DNA of 64,000 nt from JBBECJ01 sp963763325 (GCA_963763325.1 CAVXOL010000022.1:248001-312000); one strand, 5' to 3'; shown: positions 35,685 through 45,045, counted from the stretch's first letter. Notes: generated by a model not told the origin, from the sequence alone. Numbers and translations are program-made.

Positions 35685-36437
35685 GTGGACGAGCTGAAGG
35701 GCAAGGTCGCGTTGATCACCGGAGCGGGGCGCGGCTTCGGTCGCGCGATCGGCGAGCGGTTCGCGGAGGCCGGCGCAACGCTGGCGCTGAACTACCGCGA
35801 AAGCGCGGCAGGTTGTGACGAGGTGGCTGAGCAGGCACGCGCCAACGGCGGCCGGGCGATGACAGTCCAGGCCGATGTAACCGACGGGCCAGCCGTCGAG
35901 GCAATGGTCGCTCGGGTGATCGACGAGCTTGGCCGGATCGACATCCTCGTCAACAACGCCGGCATCATGTACCACGAGCCGTTTGGCGCATCCGGCGAGG
36001 AGCACTGGCGGCGGGAGATGGAGGTCAACGTCTTCGGCCCGCTGCGGCTGACGCACGCCGTCGTGCCGGGGATGATCGAGCAGGGATACGGGCGGATCGT
36101 CAACCTCTCGTCGCAACTGGCGCTGGTCGGTTGGGAGCACGCCCCGGTCTACGCCGGGACGAAGGGGTTCATCCTGACCTGGACGAAGTCGCTTGCCCGT
36201 GAGCTTGGCCAGCACGGCATCACCGTCAACGCCATCGGCCCCGGCTCGATCATCACCGACATGAACGCGGATGTGTATCCCGATGAGGAAGCTAAACGCC
36301 GCCGAATGGGCGAGCTACCGCTACGCCGCTTCGGCTCCCCGCGCGATGTCGCTGAGTGCGCGCTCTTCCTCGCCTCCGACGCCGGCAGCTTCCTGACCGG
36401 CCAGATGCTCGGCCCGAACGGCGGGAACGTGATGTAG
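35685..36437 (+). CDS. Short-chain dehydrogenase/reductase (SDR, FabG-like)
   Basis: A 250-residue classical SDR. GTG 35685 is preferred because GGGAGG lies just upstream; a longer frame starts inside the previous gene. The cofactor motif is TGAGRGFGRAIGERF, the NNAG strand is ILVNNAGIMYHEP, and the catalytic triad is Ser in IVNLSSQLALVG with YAGTK (YxxxK). The C-terminus, GSFLTGQMLGPNGGNVM, is typical. The short GGR instead of a longer adenosine-pocket motif does not settle NAD versus NADP. It is co-directional with the amidohydrolase gene. Confidence 0.9.
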   Translation: MDELKGKVALITGAGRGFGRAIGERFAEAGATLALNYRESAAGCDEVAEQARANGGRAMTVQADVTDGPAVEAMVARVIDELGRIDILVNNAGIMYHEPFGASGEEHWRREMEVNVFGPLRLTHAVVPGMIEQGYGRIVNLSSQLALVGWEHAPVYAGTKGFILTWTKSLARELGQHGITVNAIGPGSIITDMNADVYPDEEAKRRRMGELPLRRFGSPRDVAECALFLASDAGSFLTGQMLGPNGGNVM

Positions 36438-36469
36438 TGCGTCCCGAATCCCACGTCACACGTCTCGTA

Positions 36470-36925
36470 CTACGCCATCCCGATCAGCGCATGCACCGAA
36501 CTGAGCATTTCGTCGATATTGAACGGCTTGACGATGTAACCGGTCGGGTAGTTAGCCCGGCCATCATCACGGGCGCGATCGAGCAGCGACTGGTTCGTCG
36601 AGCAGACGATGACAGGGATATCGCGGGTCAGGGCGTCCTGGCTGACGCGGTCAAGCAGGTCCCAGCAGGCCTGCTTGCCGACCTGGAGATCGAGGATCAG
36701 GAGATCAGGCTTGACGGCCGCGATCTGGACGAATGTTTCCGGCAGAAAGTTGGTCGTCGTGACGTTGTAGCACTCCTCTTCGAGGAGCATCCGCACGAAT
36801 TCCAGGAAGGTTGACGAGCCGTTGATACAGAAGACGTGTTGACGGGTCATCTGAACCCGTTCGGCCTCCGACATGCCGTTGAATTGCGCGGCTTCCCGTT
36901 CTGCGCTGATAGTGGCGTTCGTCAT
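36470..36925 (-). CDS. Stand-alone response-regulator receiver protein with atypical acidic pocket
   Basis: A 151-residue protein with a 28-residue helical N-terminal extension and one receiver domain. The phospho-acceptor is Asp79 (PDLLILDLQVGK), and the conserved Lys is in GYIVKPFNIDE. The paired acidic residues that normally bind Mg2+ after strand 1 (VVDDD) are replaced by Asn35-Gly36 (VFCINGSSTFLEF). Thr/Ser of strand 4 is in VIVCSTN. Phosphorylation may be weak or absent and it may work as a phosphorylation-independent adaptor. No histidine kinase gene is nearby. Confidence 0.85.
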   Translation of the reverse strand: MTNATISAEREAAQFNGMSEAERVQMTRQHVFCINGSSTFLEFVRMLLEEECYNVTTTNFLPETFVQIAAVKPDLLILDLQVGKQACWDLLDRVSQDALTRDIPVIVCSTNQSLLDRARDDGRANYPTGYIVKPFNIDEMLSSVHALIGMA

Positions 36926-37056
36926 AAGCTGATTCTCGCGTACTTCCGTCTCTACTGATTCGGACACGGCAGCGGCCCGGCCCCTGCAGGCCCGAACACG
37001 AATCCACGATCGACATATCGTTGATCGGTACGCAACTGGAATGCCACGCCGCAACG

Positions 37057-37194
37057 CTACGGGAGGGCGTACAGCCGTAGATCGGGGATGCGCTCGAAGT
37101 GGCGCATGTTGAAGGTAAACAACGTGACGACGGTGACAAGGGCGGTAGCAGCAATCAACTCTGTCAGGGATCGATCGAGGCTGGACGCGAAAAC
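37057..37194 (-). pseudogene. PIN-domain (VapC-like) toxin remnant
   Basis: Read on the minus strand, the last 46 codons before TAG (37057-37059) give SLTELIAATALVTVVTLFTF then NMRHFERIPDLRLYALP. This matches the C-terminal part of VapC PIN domains (LIAATAL...LVTxNxRHFxRIPGLRL). Upstream the frame stays open to about 37290 but reads through a hairpin and has no recognisable PIN N-terminus; no start or antitoxin gene is seen. It is a decayed fragment. Confidence 0.6.
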
Positions 37195-37195
37195 A

Positions 37196-37234
37196 CAATC
37201 TGCCTCGACTGGCCGCGCAAGTCGAGGCAGATTG
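37196..37234. terminator. Perfect 15-bp hairpin after the cupredoxin gene
   Basis: CAATCTGCCTCGACT (37196-37210) pairs with AGTCGAGGCAGATTG (37220-37234) around a 9-base loop. It lies 46 bases beyond the cupredoxin stop on the minus strand and abuts the VapC remnant. There is no T-run. Confidence 0.55.
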
Positions 37235-37280
37235 CGGAATTGGACCTGGACAGCGATCCGGATGAGGGTAGTCGCCGTGC

Positions 37281-37868
37281 TTACGTCACTTCGAAGTCGG
37301 CGCGCATGCCGAGCTCGTAGTGGCCGGCGACGTTGCAGAGCATGACATAGTGGCCGGGAACCAGGTCGTGGGTCTCCGGGTCAGGTTCGCCGGGGCCGAA
37401 GGCGTCGGTCGAGACAATGACGTCACCTGAGCCTTCCTCGTCGACCTGGGTGCCATCGCCGGTCAGGTTGAGTTGATCGAGCGCGAGATCGGTCTTGATC
37501 AGGACGAAGTTGTGGTCCATCGTGCCGGCATTGACGACTTCAAACGTTACGTCACCGGCCGGGACCGAGGCCGCGCTCGGCTCGACGGCCCATTCGGTCA
37601 GAACGACCCGAACGGTTGTCTCGTCGCCCTCGTCATCGTCGTCGGCATCATCCTCATCGTCTGCATCGTCATCGGCATCGACGGCCGTTGCGGTTGGATC
37701 GACGCCAGGCTCATCAGCGGTGTCATCGCCGTCGTCATCTTCGTCGTCACCGCAGGCAGCCAGGAGCGATCCAGCCAGGCTCAAGAGTCCGGCTGCTCCG
37801 GCAGCTTTCAGCAGCGTCCTGCGTGTCAGGAGCAGTTGGTCCAGATCATTGCTACGAAACAGGGACAT
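37281..37868 (-). CDS. Cupredoxin-domain Tat-type lipoprotein
   Basis: A 195-residue exported protein. ATG 37868 follows AAAGGTG. The N-terminus has RRTLLKAAGAAGLLSLAG and a lipobox LLAAC. A very acidic linker of about 45 residues (repeated D/E blocks) follows. The plastocyanin-like domain starts VRVVLTEWAVEPSAASVPAG. Copper ligands fit His in GTMDHNFVLI and Cys-His-Met in YVMLCNVAGHYELGM. It is probably a membrane-anchored electron carrier or copper protein on the outer face. Confidence 0.88.
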   Translation of the reverse strand: MSLFRSNDLDQLLLTRRTLLKAAGAAGLLSLAGSLLAACGDDEDDDGDDTADEPGVDPTATAVDADDDADDEDDADDDDEGDETTVRVVLTEWAVEPSAASVPAGDVTFEVVNAGTMDHNFVLIKTDLALDQLNLTGDGTQVDEEGSGDVIVSTDAFGPGEPDPETHDLVPGHYVMLCNVAGHYELGMRADFEVT

Positions 37869-38071
37869 CCTCAATCACCTTTCCGATCACATCCGCGAGC
37901 GACACCTTCAGGATGTACGTGCATCCATGCAGGCGCGTCGCGCCGCCATGGTTATCGCAAAGCGTGCGCCAAGTGGCAGATTGGAAGCATCGGGGCGCAC
38001 ACATGCGACTACGGCGGGGACATGTCCTGTGGACCGTGCCCCGATTCCACGTTGCTGAACTTCGAGTCCGC

Positions 38072-39376
38072 TCAGGCTTCGATCAGCAGGGACATGGGGT
38101 CTTCGAGCAACTCCTTGATGCGAACGAGGAACTGGACGGCCTCGCGGCCGTCGACGATGCGGTGGTCGTAGGAGAGGGCCAGGTACATCATCGGCCGGAT
38201 GACGATCTCCTTGTTGACGACGACCGGGCGCTCCTCGATCTTGTGCATGCCGAGGATGCCGACCTGTGGCGTATTGAGGATCGGCGTTGACAGCAGTGAA
38301 CCGAAGATGCCGCCATTGGTGATCGTGAAGGTGCCTCCCTGGAGATCGCTGATCGTGAGCGTGTTCTCGCGGACCTTGGTCGCCAGCTCCACGATCTCGG
38401 CTTCGATCTCGGCGAAGGTCTTGCGGTCCGCGTCGCGGACGACCGGAACGACGAGGCCCTCTTCGGCGCCGACAGCGATGCCGATGTCGTAGTAACGCTT
38501 GTAGACGATTTCGTCGCCCTGAATTTCTGCATTGACGCGCGGGAACGCCTTCAAGGCGCCGATCGACGCCTTTGTGAAGAACGACATGAAGCCGAGGCCG
38601 ACACCGTGGCGTTCCTTGAAGGCGTCGCGGCGCTGCTTGCGGACCTCCATGACAGCCGTCATATCGACCTCGTTGAAGGTCGTCAGCATCGCAGCCGTCT
38701 GCTGAGCCTCGACCAGCCGGTTGGCAATCGTCTGCCGGCGGCGCGACATCCGGACGCGCTCCTCACGGTCGGAGTGGCCATTGAGCGATGGCGCGGCAGG
38801 GGCCGGCGCCGGCTGAGTTTGCGGTGCTGTCGCTGAAGCTGTTGCTGGAGCCGGTGCAGAAGCCTGGGCTTGCTGCTGCGGCGCGCTGTAACGCGCAACG
38901 TCCTCCGGCCGGATGCGGCCACCAGGACCGCTGCCCGACACGGCCGCCAGATCGACGGAACGTTCGGCTGCCAATTTCCGGACGGCTGGACCGGCGCGAC
39001 GAGCAGCGTCAGCTGCGGACTCGCTGGCAGGTATAGCCTCGGCGGCTGGAACCTCCGGGTGTTGCTCCGGCTGGGCTGGGGTGAACTCTTCAGAGCCGGA
39101 TGTCGCGGCGGCAGAGGGGGCAGGCGCGGCGGCTGCGCCCGACGGATCGATCGTGCCAAGCACCTCACCGACGGCGACCGTATCGCCTTCGTTCCGGGCG
39201 ATACTCTCGATCACACCAGCCTGGTCGGCAGGCACCTCGACGTTGACTTTGTCCGTCTCAAGCTCGACGATTGGCTCAGAGCGGGCGACCGTCTCGCCCG
39301 GTTGCTTGAGCCACTTCACAATGACCGCATCGACGATTGACTCGCCGAGCGTCGGCACCCGAATCTCCACCGCCAT
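38072..39376 (-). CDS. sucB: Dihydrolipoyllysine succinyltransferase, E2 of 2-oxoglutarate dehydrogenase
   Basis: A 434-residue E2. The lipoyl domain is residues 1-77 with the lipoylated Lys in VELETDKVNVEVPA. A Pro/Ala-rich linker precedes the E3-binding domain (GPAVRKLAAERSVDLAAVSG). A second linker leads to the catalytic domain, with SYDHRIVDGREAVQFLVRIK holding the active His and Asp. It follows the E1 gene sucA, separated by an inverted-repeat spacer. Together they convert 2-oxoglutarate to succinyl-CoA in the TCA cycle. No E3 (lpd) gene is in the window. Confidence 0.95.
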   Translation of the reverse strand: MAVEIRVPTLGESIVDAVIVKWLKQPGETVARSEPIVELETDKVNVEVPADQAGVIESIARNEGDTVAVGEVLGTIDPSGAAAAPAPSAAATSGSEEFTPAQPEQHPEVPAAEAIPASESAADAARRAGPAVRKLAAERSVDLAAVSGSGPGGRIRPEDVARYSAPQQQAQASAPAPATASATAPQTQPAPAPAAPSLNGHSDREERVRMSRRRQTIANRLVEAQQTAAMLTTFNEVDMTAVMEVRKQRRDAFKERHGVGLGFMSFFTKASIGALKAFPRVNAEIQGDEIVYKRYYDIGIAVGAEEGLVVPVVRDADRKTFAEIEAEIVELATKVRENTLTISDLQGGTFTITNGGIFGSLLSTPILNTPQVGILGMHKIEERPVVVNKEIVIRPMMYLALSYDHRIVDGREAVQFLVRIKELLEDPMSLLIEA

Positions 39377-39394
39377 GGGATCTCCCTTTAGCTT

Positions 39395-39508
39395 GTCAGC
39401 CGGTCAGTTTGTCAGCATTTCAGCCAGATTGTGGCTGGCGAAACCATCCGAGCGTGAGGATAGCGCGTTGCAGACGTTTAGAACAGGCTGACAAACTGAC
39501 CGGCTGAC
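39395..39508. repeat. Inverted repeat between sucA and sucB
   Basis: Arms 39395-39416 and 39487-39508 match perfectly over 22 bases, with units of GTCAGCCGGTCAG. Further GGCTGAC copies continue on the sucA side to about 39553 and encode the last residues of SucA. It fills the whole intercistronic gap. Confidence 0.8.
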
Positions 39509-39520
39509 TATCTGGCCGGC

Positions 39521-42373
39521 TCACCGGCTGACAAGCTGCCCGACTGACTGGCTGATGGCTACCGAAACAATCCGCGACTGTTCCTCGCTGTGGTCGTCGG
39601 ACGAGCCTTCGGCCGGGCTGGCGCGTTCCGGACGTCCTGCGTAGGAGAGTGGCATCCCGCTCTCGGGTCGGATCGTGTCCAGCAGTTCACGGATGCGTGG
39701 CGCGATGTAGAGCCAGGCGCCCATGTTCTTCGGCTCTTCCTGGAGCCAGACGACCTCGTTGAGGTTCGGGTAGCCCTCCAGGACGGCCCGCAACTGCTCG
39801 GCCGGGAACGGGTGCAGTTCCTCGACGCGCACGACAGCGACGTTGTCGGCCTCCGTATACGCCTCGTGGGCGACGACATCGACGTAGACCTTGCCGCTAC
39901 AGAGGACGACGCGAGTGACCGCATCGGCCCGCGAGCGCGCCTCCCGGTCGTCGAGGACCGGCTCGAAGCGATTGTGGACGAGATCCTCAAGGCTGGAACC
40001 AGCCTGCGGGTGGCGCAGCAGGCTCTTCGGAGTCATCACGACCAGCGGACGCGGGTCGGACATCAACGTCGCGGCCTGGCGTCGCAGCAGGTGGTAGTAC
40101 TGAGCCGAGGTCGTGCAGTTGGCAACCCGCAGGTTACGGCCGGCTGCCAATTGCAGGAATCGTTCGAGGCGGGCGCTGGAATGCTCCGGCCCCTGCCCCT
40201 CATAGCCGTGTGGCAGCAGCAGAACCAGTGCTGACGACTGCCGCCACTTGGCCTCGGCGGCGGCGATGAACTGGTCGATGATGACCTGGGCCGAGTTGGC
40301 GAAGTCGCCGAACTGCGCTTCCCAAAGCACGAGCGTCTCAGGCGCGTAGACGCTGTAGCCGTACTCGAAGCCGAGGACGGCCATCTCCGACAGCGGCGAG
40401 TTGTAGACGGAGAAGCTGGCGGCATCGGACATCGCCTGGAGGGCGGTGTGGGTCTTGCCCGTCTCCGGGTCGTGCAGGACGAGGTGGCGCTGGGCGAAGG
40501 TGCCGCGTTCGGCATCCTGACCGGAGAGGCGGATCGGCGTGCCCTCCGAGATGATGCTGGCGAAGGCAAGAGATTCGGCGTGCGCCCAGTCGATGCCGCC
40601 CTCGCGCTCCAGCGCGCCACGGCGACGTTGGAGTTGTCGCGAGAGCTTCGGGTTGAGCGTGAAGTCGTCCGGGAAGGTATGGAGCTGGTCGTTGAATCGC
40701 TTGATCATCGCTTCGGCCACGCCGGTTTCGACCGGCTGGCCTGGAATCGCCCCCTGGTTGTGCCCATTCTGGCCGTGGCTTGTCAGGGCAGACTCGCCCT
40801 TCTCGGCAACGGCCTTGATTTCCTGCAAGCGGTCGAGGGCGGCGTTCATAAGCCGTTCACCCTCACCGGCAGGGATGACACCCGCGTCTTCGAGCTGCTG
40901 CGCCCAGAGTGCCCGGACGGTTGGCCGGGCGTTGATCTCGACGTACATGCGCGGCTGGGTGATCGCCGGGTCGTCGCCCTCGTTGTGGCCCCAGCGGCGG
41001 TAGCCGACGAGGTCGATCAGGACATCGCTCTTGAAACGGATGCGGTAGGCGATCGCCAGCCGGGCAGCCGCCAGACAGGCTTCCGGATCGTCGGCGTTGA
41101 CGTGGATCACCGGCACCTCGAAGCCCTTGGCGAGGTCGCTGGCGTAGAGCGTCGAGCGCGAGTCTTCCGGCAACGTCGTGTAGCCGATCTGGTTGTTGAC
41201 GATGATGTGGACGGTGCCGCCGGTCGCGTAGCCGCGCAATTGCGAGAGGTTGAGCGTCTCGGCGACGATCCCCTGGCCGGGGAAGGCGGCGTCGCCGTGC
41301 AGCAGGATCGCCAGCGCAGACTCCGGGTTGTAGACCGGTTGCCCGCCGCCATCGCGTTGCTCCTGTGAAGCGCGTGTCATCCCCTCGACGACAGGGTTGA
41401 CGTACTCCAGGTGGCTCGGGTTGGGCGACATGATGATCGGCACGTCGACCATCGTGCCGTAGGCGGCATCCTTGGTTCGGCGCAGGCCGAGGTGGTACTT
41501 CACGTCGCCGGTCCAGCCAATGTCGGTGCTCTCCGATGCACTGGCGCCGAGCCGGTGACCGTAGTGGCCGAATTCGTCGAAGATCGCTTCGTAGGGCTTG
41601 CCGAGGACGTGCGCCAGCACGTTGAGCCGCCCACGGTGGGCCATCCCAATCACGATCTCCTGGGCGCCGGCCTCGGTTGCGTCGATGACGATTTCATCCA
41701 GGACTGGGACGAGGCTGTCGGTTCCTTCTATAGAGAAGCGCTTGGCGCCGAGGTAGGTCGTGTGGAGGAATCGCTCGAACGACTCGACGGCCGTCAGCCG
41801 GTCGAGCAGGGCCCGCTTGGCGTCATCGGAGAGCGGTTCGCGGAAGCGTCCCGTCTCGGCGGCCTCGCGCAGCCAGTCGCGCCGTTCCGACTCCTGGACA
41901 TGCGCGAACTCGTAGCCGATCGTGCCGCAATAGACGGAGCGGAGCTGCTCGACGGCTTCGAGGGCGTTAGACGCCGTCATTCCGATCGGCCCGCCAACGA
42001 TGCTGGCCGGCAGGGCTGCCATCGTCTCGTCGCTGATGCCGTAGGTTGCGGCGTGAATGGCCGGCACGTCTTTGACGGGAGTTGCGTTGCCGATTGGCGC
42101 GATCGTCGCAGCCTTGTGGCCGTGGGTGCGGATTGCGTCGGCGTAGTTCGCGGCCGCGAGGATGACTGCTACATCAGCGGCTGGCGTGGCAGTGGCCGCT
42201 CCATTGGCCGAGATTGCCACAGCTGTCGGCGGCGACCAGGTCTCGAAGAACGACCTCGTCTCAGCGTCGACCGAGGCCGGGTCGGCCAGATAGCGCTCGT
42301 AGAGCTCAATGACATAGCCGGCGTTCGGCCCGTAGAACAGTGTTGCCGTAGAACTGGCAGTTGTGTTCGCCAT
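39521..42373 (-). CDS. sucA: 2-oxoglutarate dehydrogenase E1 component
   Basis: A 950-residue thiamine-diphosphate enzyme. ATG 42373 is chosen over an in-frame TTG 12 bases upstream. The N-terminal FYGPNAGYVIELYERYLADP is the E2-docking region. The ThDP domain has GMAHRGRLNVLAHVLGKPY and HGDAAFPGQGIVAETLNLSQ. The Pyr domain is LPHGYEGQGPEHSSARLERF. The C-terminal residues after SRIVSVAIS are encoded by the GGCTGAC repeats and are unlikely to be conserved. It heads the sucA-sucB operon. Confidence 0.96.
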   Translation of the reverse strand: MANTTASSTATLFYGPNAGYVIELYERYLADPASVDAETRSFFETWSPPTAVAISANGAATATPAADVAVILAAANYADAIRTHGHKAATIAPIGNATPVKDVPAIHAATYGISDETMAALPASIVGGPIGMTASNALEAVEQLRSVYCGTIGYEFAHVQESERRDWLREAAETGRFREPLSDDAKRALLDRLTAVESFERFLHTTYLGAKRFSIEGTDSLVPVLDEIVIDATEAGAQEIVIGMAHRGRLNVLAHVLGKPYEAIFDEFGHYGHRLGASASESTDIGWTGDVKYHLGLRRTKDAAYGTMVDVPIIMSPNPSHLEYVNPVVEGMTRASQEQRDGGGQPVYNPESALAILLHGDAAFPGQGIVAETLNLSQLRGYATGGTVHIIVNNQIGYTTLPEDSRSTLYASDLAKGFEVPVIHVNADDPEACLAAARLAIAYRIRFKSDVLIDLVGYRRWGHNEGDDPAITQPRMYVEINARPTVRALWAQQLEDAGVIPAGEGERLMNAALDRLQEIKAVAEKGESALTSHGQNGHNQGAIPGQPVETGVAEAMIKRFNDQLHTFPDDFTLNPKLSRQLQRRRGALEREGGIDWAHAESLAFASIISEGTPIRLSGQDAERGTFAQRHLVLHDPETGKTHTALQAMSDAASFSVYNSPLSEMAVLGFEYGYSVYAPETLVLWEAQFGDFANSAQVIIDQFIAAAEAKWRQSSALVLLLPHGYEGQGPEHSSARLERFLQLAAGRNLRVANCTTSAQYYHLLRRQAATLMSDPRPLVVMTPKSLLRHPQAGSSLEDLVHNRFEPVLDDREARSRADAVTRVVLCSGKVYVDVVAHEAYTEADNVAVVRVEELHPFPAEQLRAVLEGYPNLNEVVWLQEEPKNMGAWLYIAPRIRELLDTIRPESGMPLSYAGRPERASPAEGSSDDHSEEQSRIVSVAISQSVGQLVSR

Positions 42374-42608
42374 GCTGGTTACCAATCGTCTCCCGGCGGT
42401 AGCAACCGCCCGGCAGTCCCTCGTCCCTCGTCCCTGACTGGATCATGCTGCACTGATGCGTTCGCCTGGCGGCGATGGCACGGCAGACCAGACCGCGCGA
42501 CGCCGCGAATGCTTGACTCGGATAATAGTACATCGCGCCCAAATTCGCACGACGCCGCGCACAAAGCACGCGGAATACGAGGATCGAATAGCATCGGATG
42601 GAGGCGCG

Positions 42609-43280
42609 TCAGCGCTGACGCCTGCCCCATTGGCTCGCGACGAGCCAGACTGCCAACGCGGCAGCCAGCGCGGCAATCGTCATTCCGACCAGATCGAGGA
42701 GCGTTACGGCGTCCCGCTTGCCGAGCGAGATGATCGACGGCCCTTCCCACGGTTCTTTCGCGAACCAGTTGCCCGGACCCGCCACACAGGCAGCCGCGAG
42801 AAACGCCAGCACTGGTACGAGCAACCAGCGCACGCGCAGCGAACCATCCAGGCCCCACCCGGCACGTACCCAGAACAGACTGGTCACGACGAGGACTGCC
42901 ATCACACCGGGGATCGACAGCCAGCTTCGCAGCACGACCGTCAGTCGGTGGCGTAGCGACCGCTCCGGATCGACGATCTCGACCTCATCGTCACGGAAGA
43001 GTTCGCTGCCGCGCGGACATTCGGCAGGAGGGCTCGTGCCGATCCATACGACCCTGGTATTCCTGACGCATGCATAGATTGTCATCGTCTGTGAATCTGG
43101 ACGCGAGCGGATAACCGCTCCTATCGCCAGAACACTGACGATCAGACAGCCAAGAATGAAGACGACCACGATCGTGCGCCGTCGTGGACAGTCGAGCGAG
43201 CATCGCACCAATTGACGTAACCGGGATGGCGCGCCGGGCATCTGCTTCTTCCGCGTTCGATTCATTCCGGCTACAGGCAT
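42609..43280 (-). CDS. Uncharacterised membrane protein
   Basis: A protein of up to 223 residues (starts at residues 6 or 14 also possible). It has about four membrane segments: IVVVFILGCLIVSVLAIGAV, VMAVLVVTSLFWV, LVPVLAFLAAACVA and MTIAALAAALAVWLVA. Between the first two lies TIYACVRNTRVVWIG then PPAECPRGSELF, resembling the short C-V-N...G...C-x-x-GE motif seen in many actinobacterial extracellular domains. The function is unknown. The flanking gaps (42374-42608 and 43281-43565) show no other gene. Confidence 0.65.
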   Translation of the reverse strand: MPVAGMNRTRKKQMPGAPSRLRQLVRCSLDCPRRRTIVVVFILGCLIVSVLAIGAVIRSRPDSQTMTIYACVRNTRVVWIGTSPPAECPRGSELFRDDEVEIVDPERSLRHRLTVVLRSWLSIPGVMAVLVVTSLFWVRAGWGLDGSLRVRWLLVPVLAFLAAACVAGPGNWFAKEPWEGPSIISLGKRDAVTLLDLVGMTIAALAAALAVWLVASQWGRRQR

Positions 43281-43501
43281 CCCAGTCTACGACGACGCGT
43301 GGTCCAACGAAAGCCAACGACAACGCGCGATTGTCACAAGGACGGTCGTCAATCCGGCGACCGAACGACAGCCTGACTGACGCTTCCCCACTTTCCAGCA
43401 CTGGGGTGACGAGAAGGTCTGGAACATCGTGTTGCCGTTGTGTGATTGCGTGGGAACGATTCAGAGAACTTCGCGATGCTCCGCGAACGTTATGAGCGAC
43501 G

Positions 43502-43531
43502 CGAAGGGCAACACGGCAGTGTTGCCCTTCG
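43502..43531. terminator. Perfect 13-bp hairpin after the M81 gene
   Basis: CGAAGGGCAACAC (43502-43514) pairs with GTGTTGCCCTTCG (43519-43531) around GGCA. It lies 35 bases beyond the stop of the M81 gene on the minus strand, and so ends the M81/aminotransferase transcription unit. Confidence 0.65.
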
Positions 43532-43565
43532 TACGTTGTCCGAGAGTTGATGGAATGAGCAGGGT

Positions 43566-45045
43566 CTACACGTCGTATTCCACGTCCCGGTTCAGCGGCC
43601 AGATCGGGCGACGGACGCGTTCGAATTCGAGCTGGTTGAGGTTTGAGGTCGTCCAACCCGGTGGGTCAGTGCGGATAATCTCCGCTGCCAGCGGCTCGAA
43701 CGCTGCCCGGAAGTGGTTCTGCGACTTGAGCGCGATGATCTTGTAACGGCTGATGTCGATCCCGTGCAGCAGGAACAGCTCGGCGTCGATCGTCTGGCTG
43801 CTCTCAGAGCCGACGATGATGTCGATACCGTCAACGACCAGCCGGGCCATCTTGCCGAGGTCACGCTTACCGCCGCGTCCCATCGGCGACTGGGTGATGA
43901 ACTGCCCGTCGGTGACCGCCTTGACGTAGGCGCGAACCTCAATCGGCGCGCCGAGCATCGGAGGATCTGTCTTCCCGCCGATCTTCGCGTCGATCGTCGT
44001 GCCAGGGCCGGCCCTGTGCGCCTGCTCGGCTGTCTCAGGATCGTAGACGAAGCCGAAGGCGGCGTCGGTCAGCTGCGCGTCGAGCATGGCCCGTAGCAGG
44101 TGGGTGCCGTCGCCGGGTGAGCCGCCGCCGGGGTTGTCTGAGACTTCGGCGATGACGACTGGGCCACCATCGACTGCCAGCGCCTGCCGGATCGCTTCTT
44201 CTGGTTGCGGCAGTTGCGAGAGGAACTCGTCACGCATCTCCCAGATCCGACTGGCGACAGCCTCGGTCGCTTGCCGCGCCAGGTCGGGGTCGCCGTCTGT
44301 TGTCGCCATCACGCTGGTCGAGACGACCGGAACATCCGAGTGCGGGTAGCCGTGGATGAAGGAGACGTCGATCACGCCTGGCTTCGCCTCCCACTCCCAG
44401 CAGAGTTCGTTGATCTCGCGGGCTGGGCCGTGGAAACTGGTGACCGGCGCGATCATCATCGGCAGGACGGTCGAATGCATGACTGGACGCACCTCACCGC
44501 GTACCGTCTTCGCCGCCAGCTCGACCGCCTCGTAGCCGCGCTCGTAGCCATCGACGTGCGGGTACTCGTGGACGGTCAAGCAGCGCGGTCGCGTTCTCGA
44601 TCATCGCGTCGGTCGAGTGGCAGTGCAGGTCGAGCGTCCCGATCAGCGGCACATCCGGCCCGATCAACTCGCGAACAGCCGCCAGGATCGTCCCTTCGAT
44701 GTCATCGACACCTTCCGCCGAACCCGCTCCATGCAGCGCGAGGCAAACGGCATCTACCTTCCCGGCCTCGCGTAGTCCGTCCAGCAGGTTGCCCAGCATC
44801 GTGTCGAACGCCGCCCGCTCGATCGTCCCCGACGGGTGCGCCTGGGCCGAGAAGGTCGGCACGATCTCGATGCCCAGCACCTCACCAGCGTCAATCATCC
44901 CGCCCAGGTAGCTGCGGACGCCCTTCCTACGCTCGATAATCTCCTGCCCGATCTCCCAGCCCTGCCGCTGAAACTCCGTCACTGGCGTCGGTGGCCCGAA
45001 CATCGTGTTCGTCTCATGGCTGATCTGCCCGATGGCAATGCGCAT
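43566..45045 (-). pseudogene. M81-family (MlrC-like) metallopeptidase, copy 1, frameshifted
   Basis: About 492 residues if restored. ATG 45045 follows AAAGGA. The first frame has IGQISHETNTMFGPPTP, LALHGAGSAEG and GTLDLHCHSTDAMIENATAL. The family continuation TVHEYPHVDGYERGYEAVEL lies in another frame from about 44576. One extra A near 44578-44579 (CTGCTTGACC for CTGCTGACC on the coding strand) explains the break. The rest (DNPGGGSPGDGTHLLRAMLD, then FLLHGIDISRYKIIALKSQ) is intact. The family includes MlrC, which hydrolyses linearised microcystin; its usual substrates are unknown. Confidence 0.85.
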
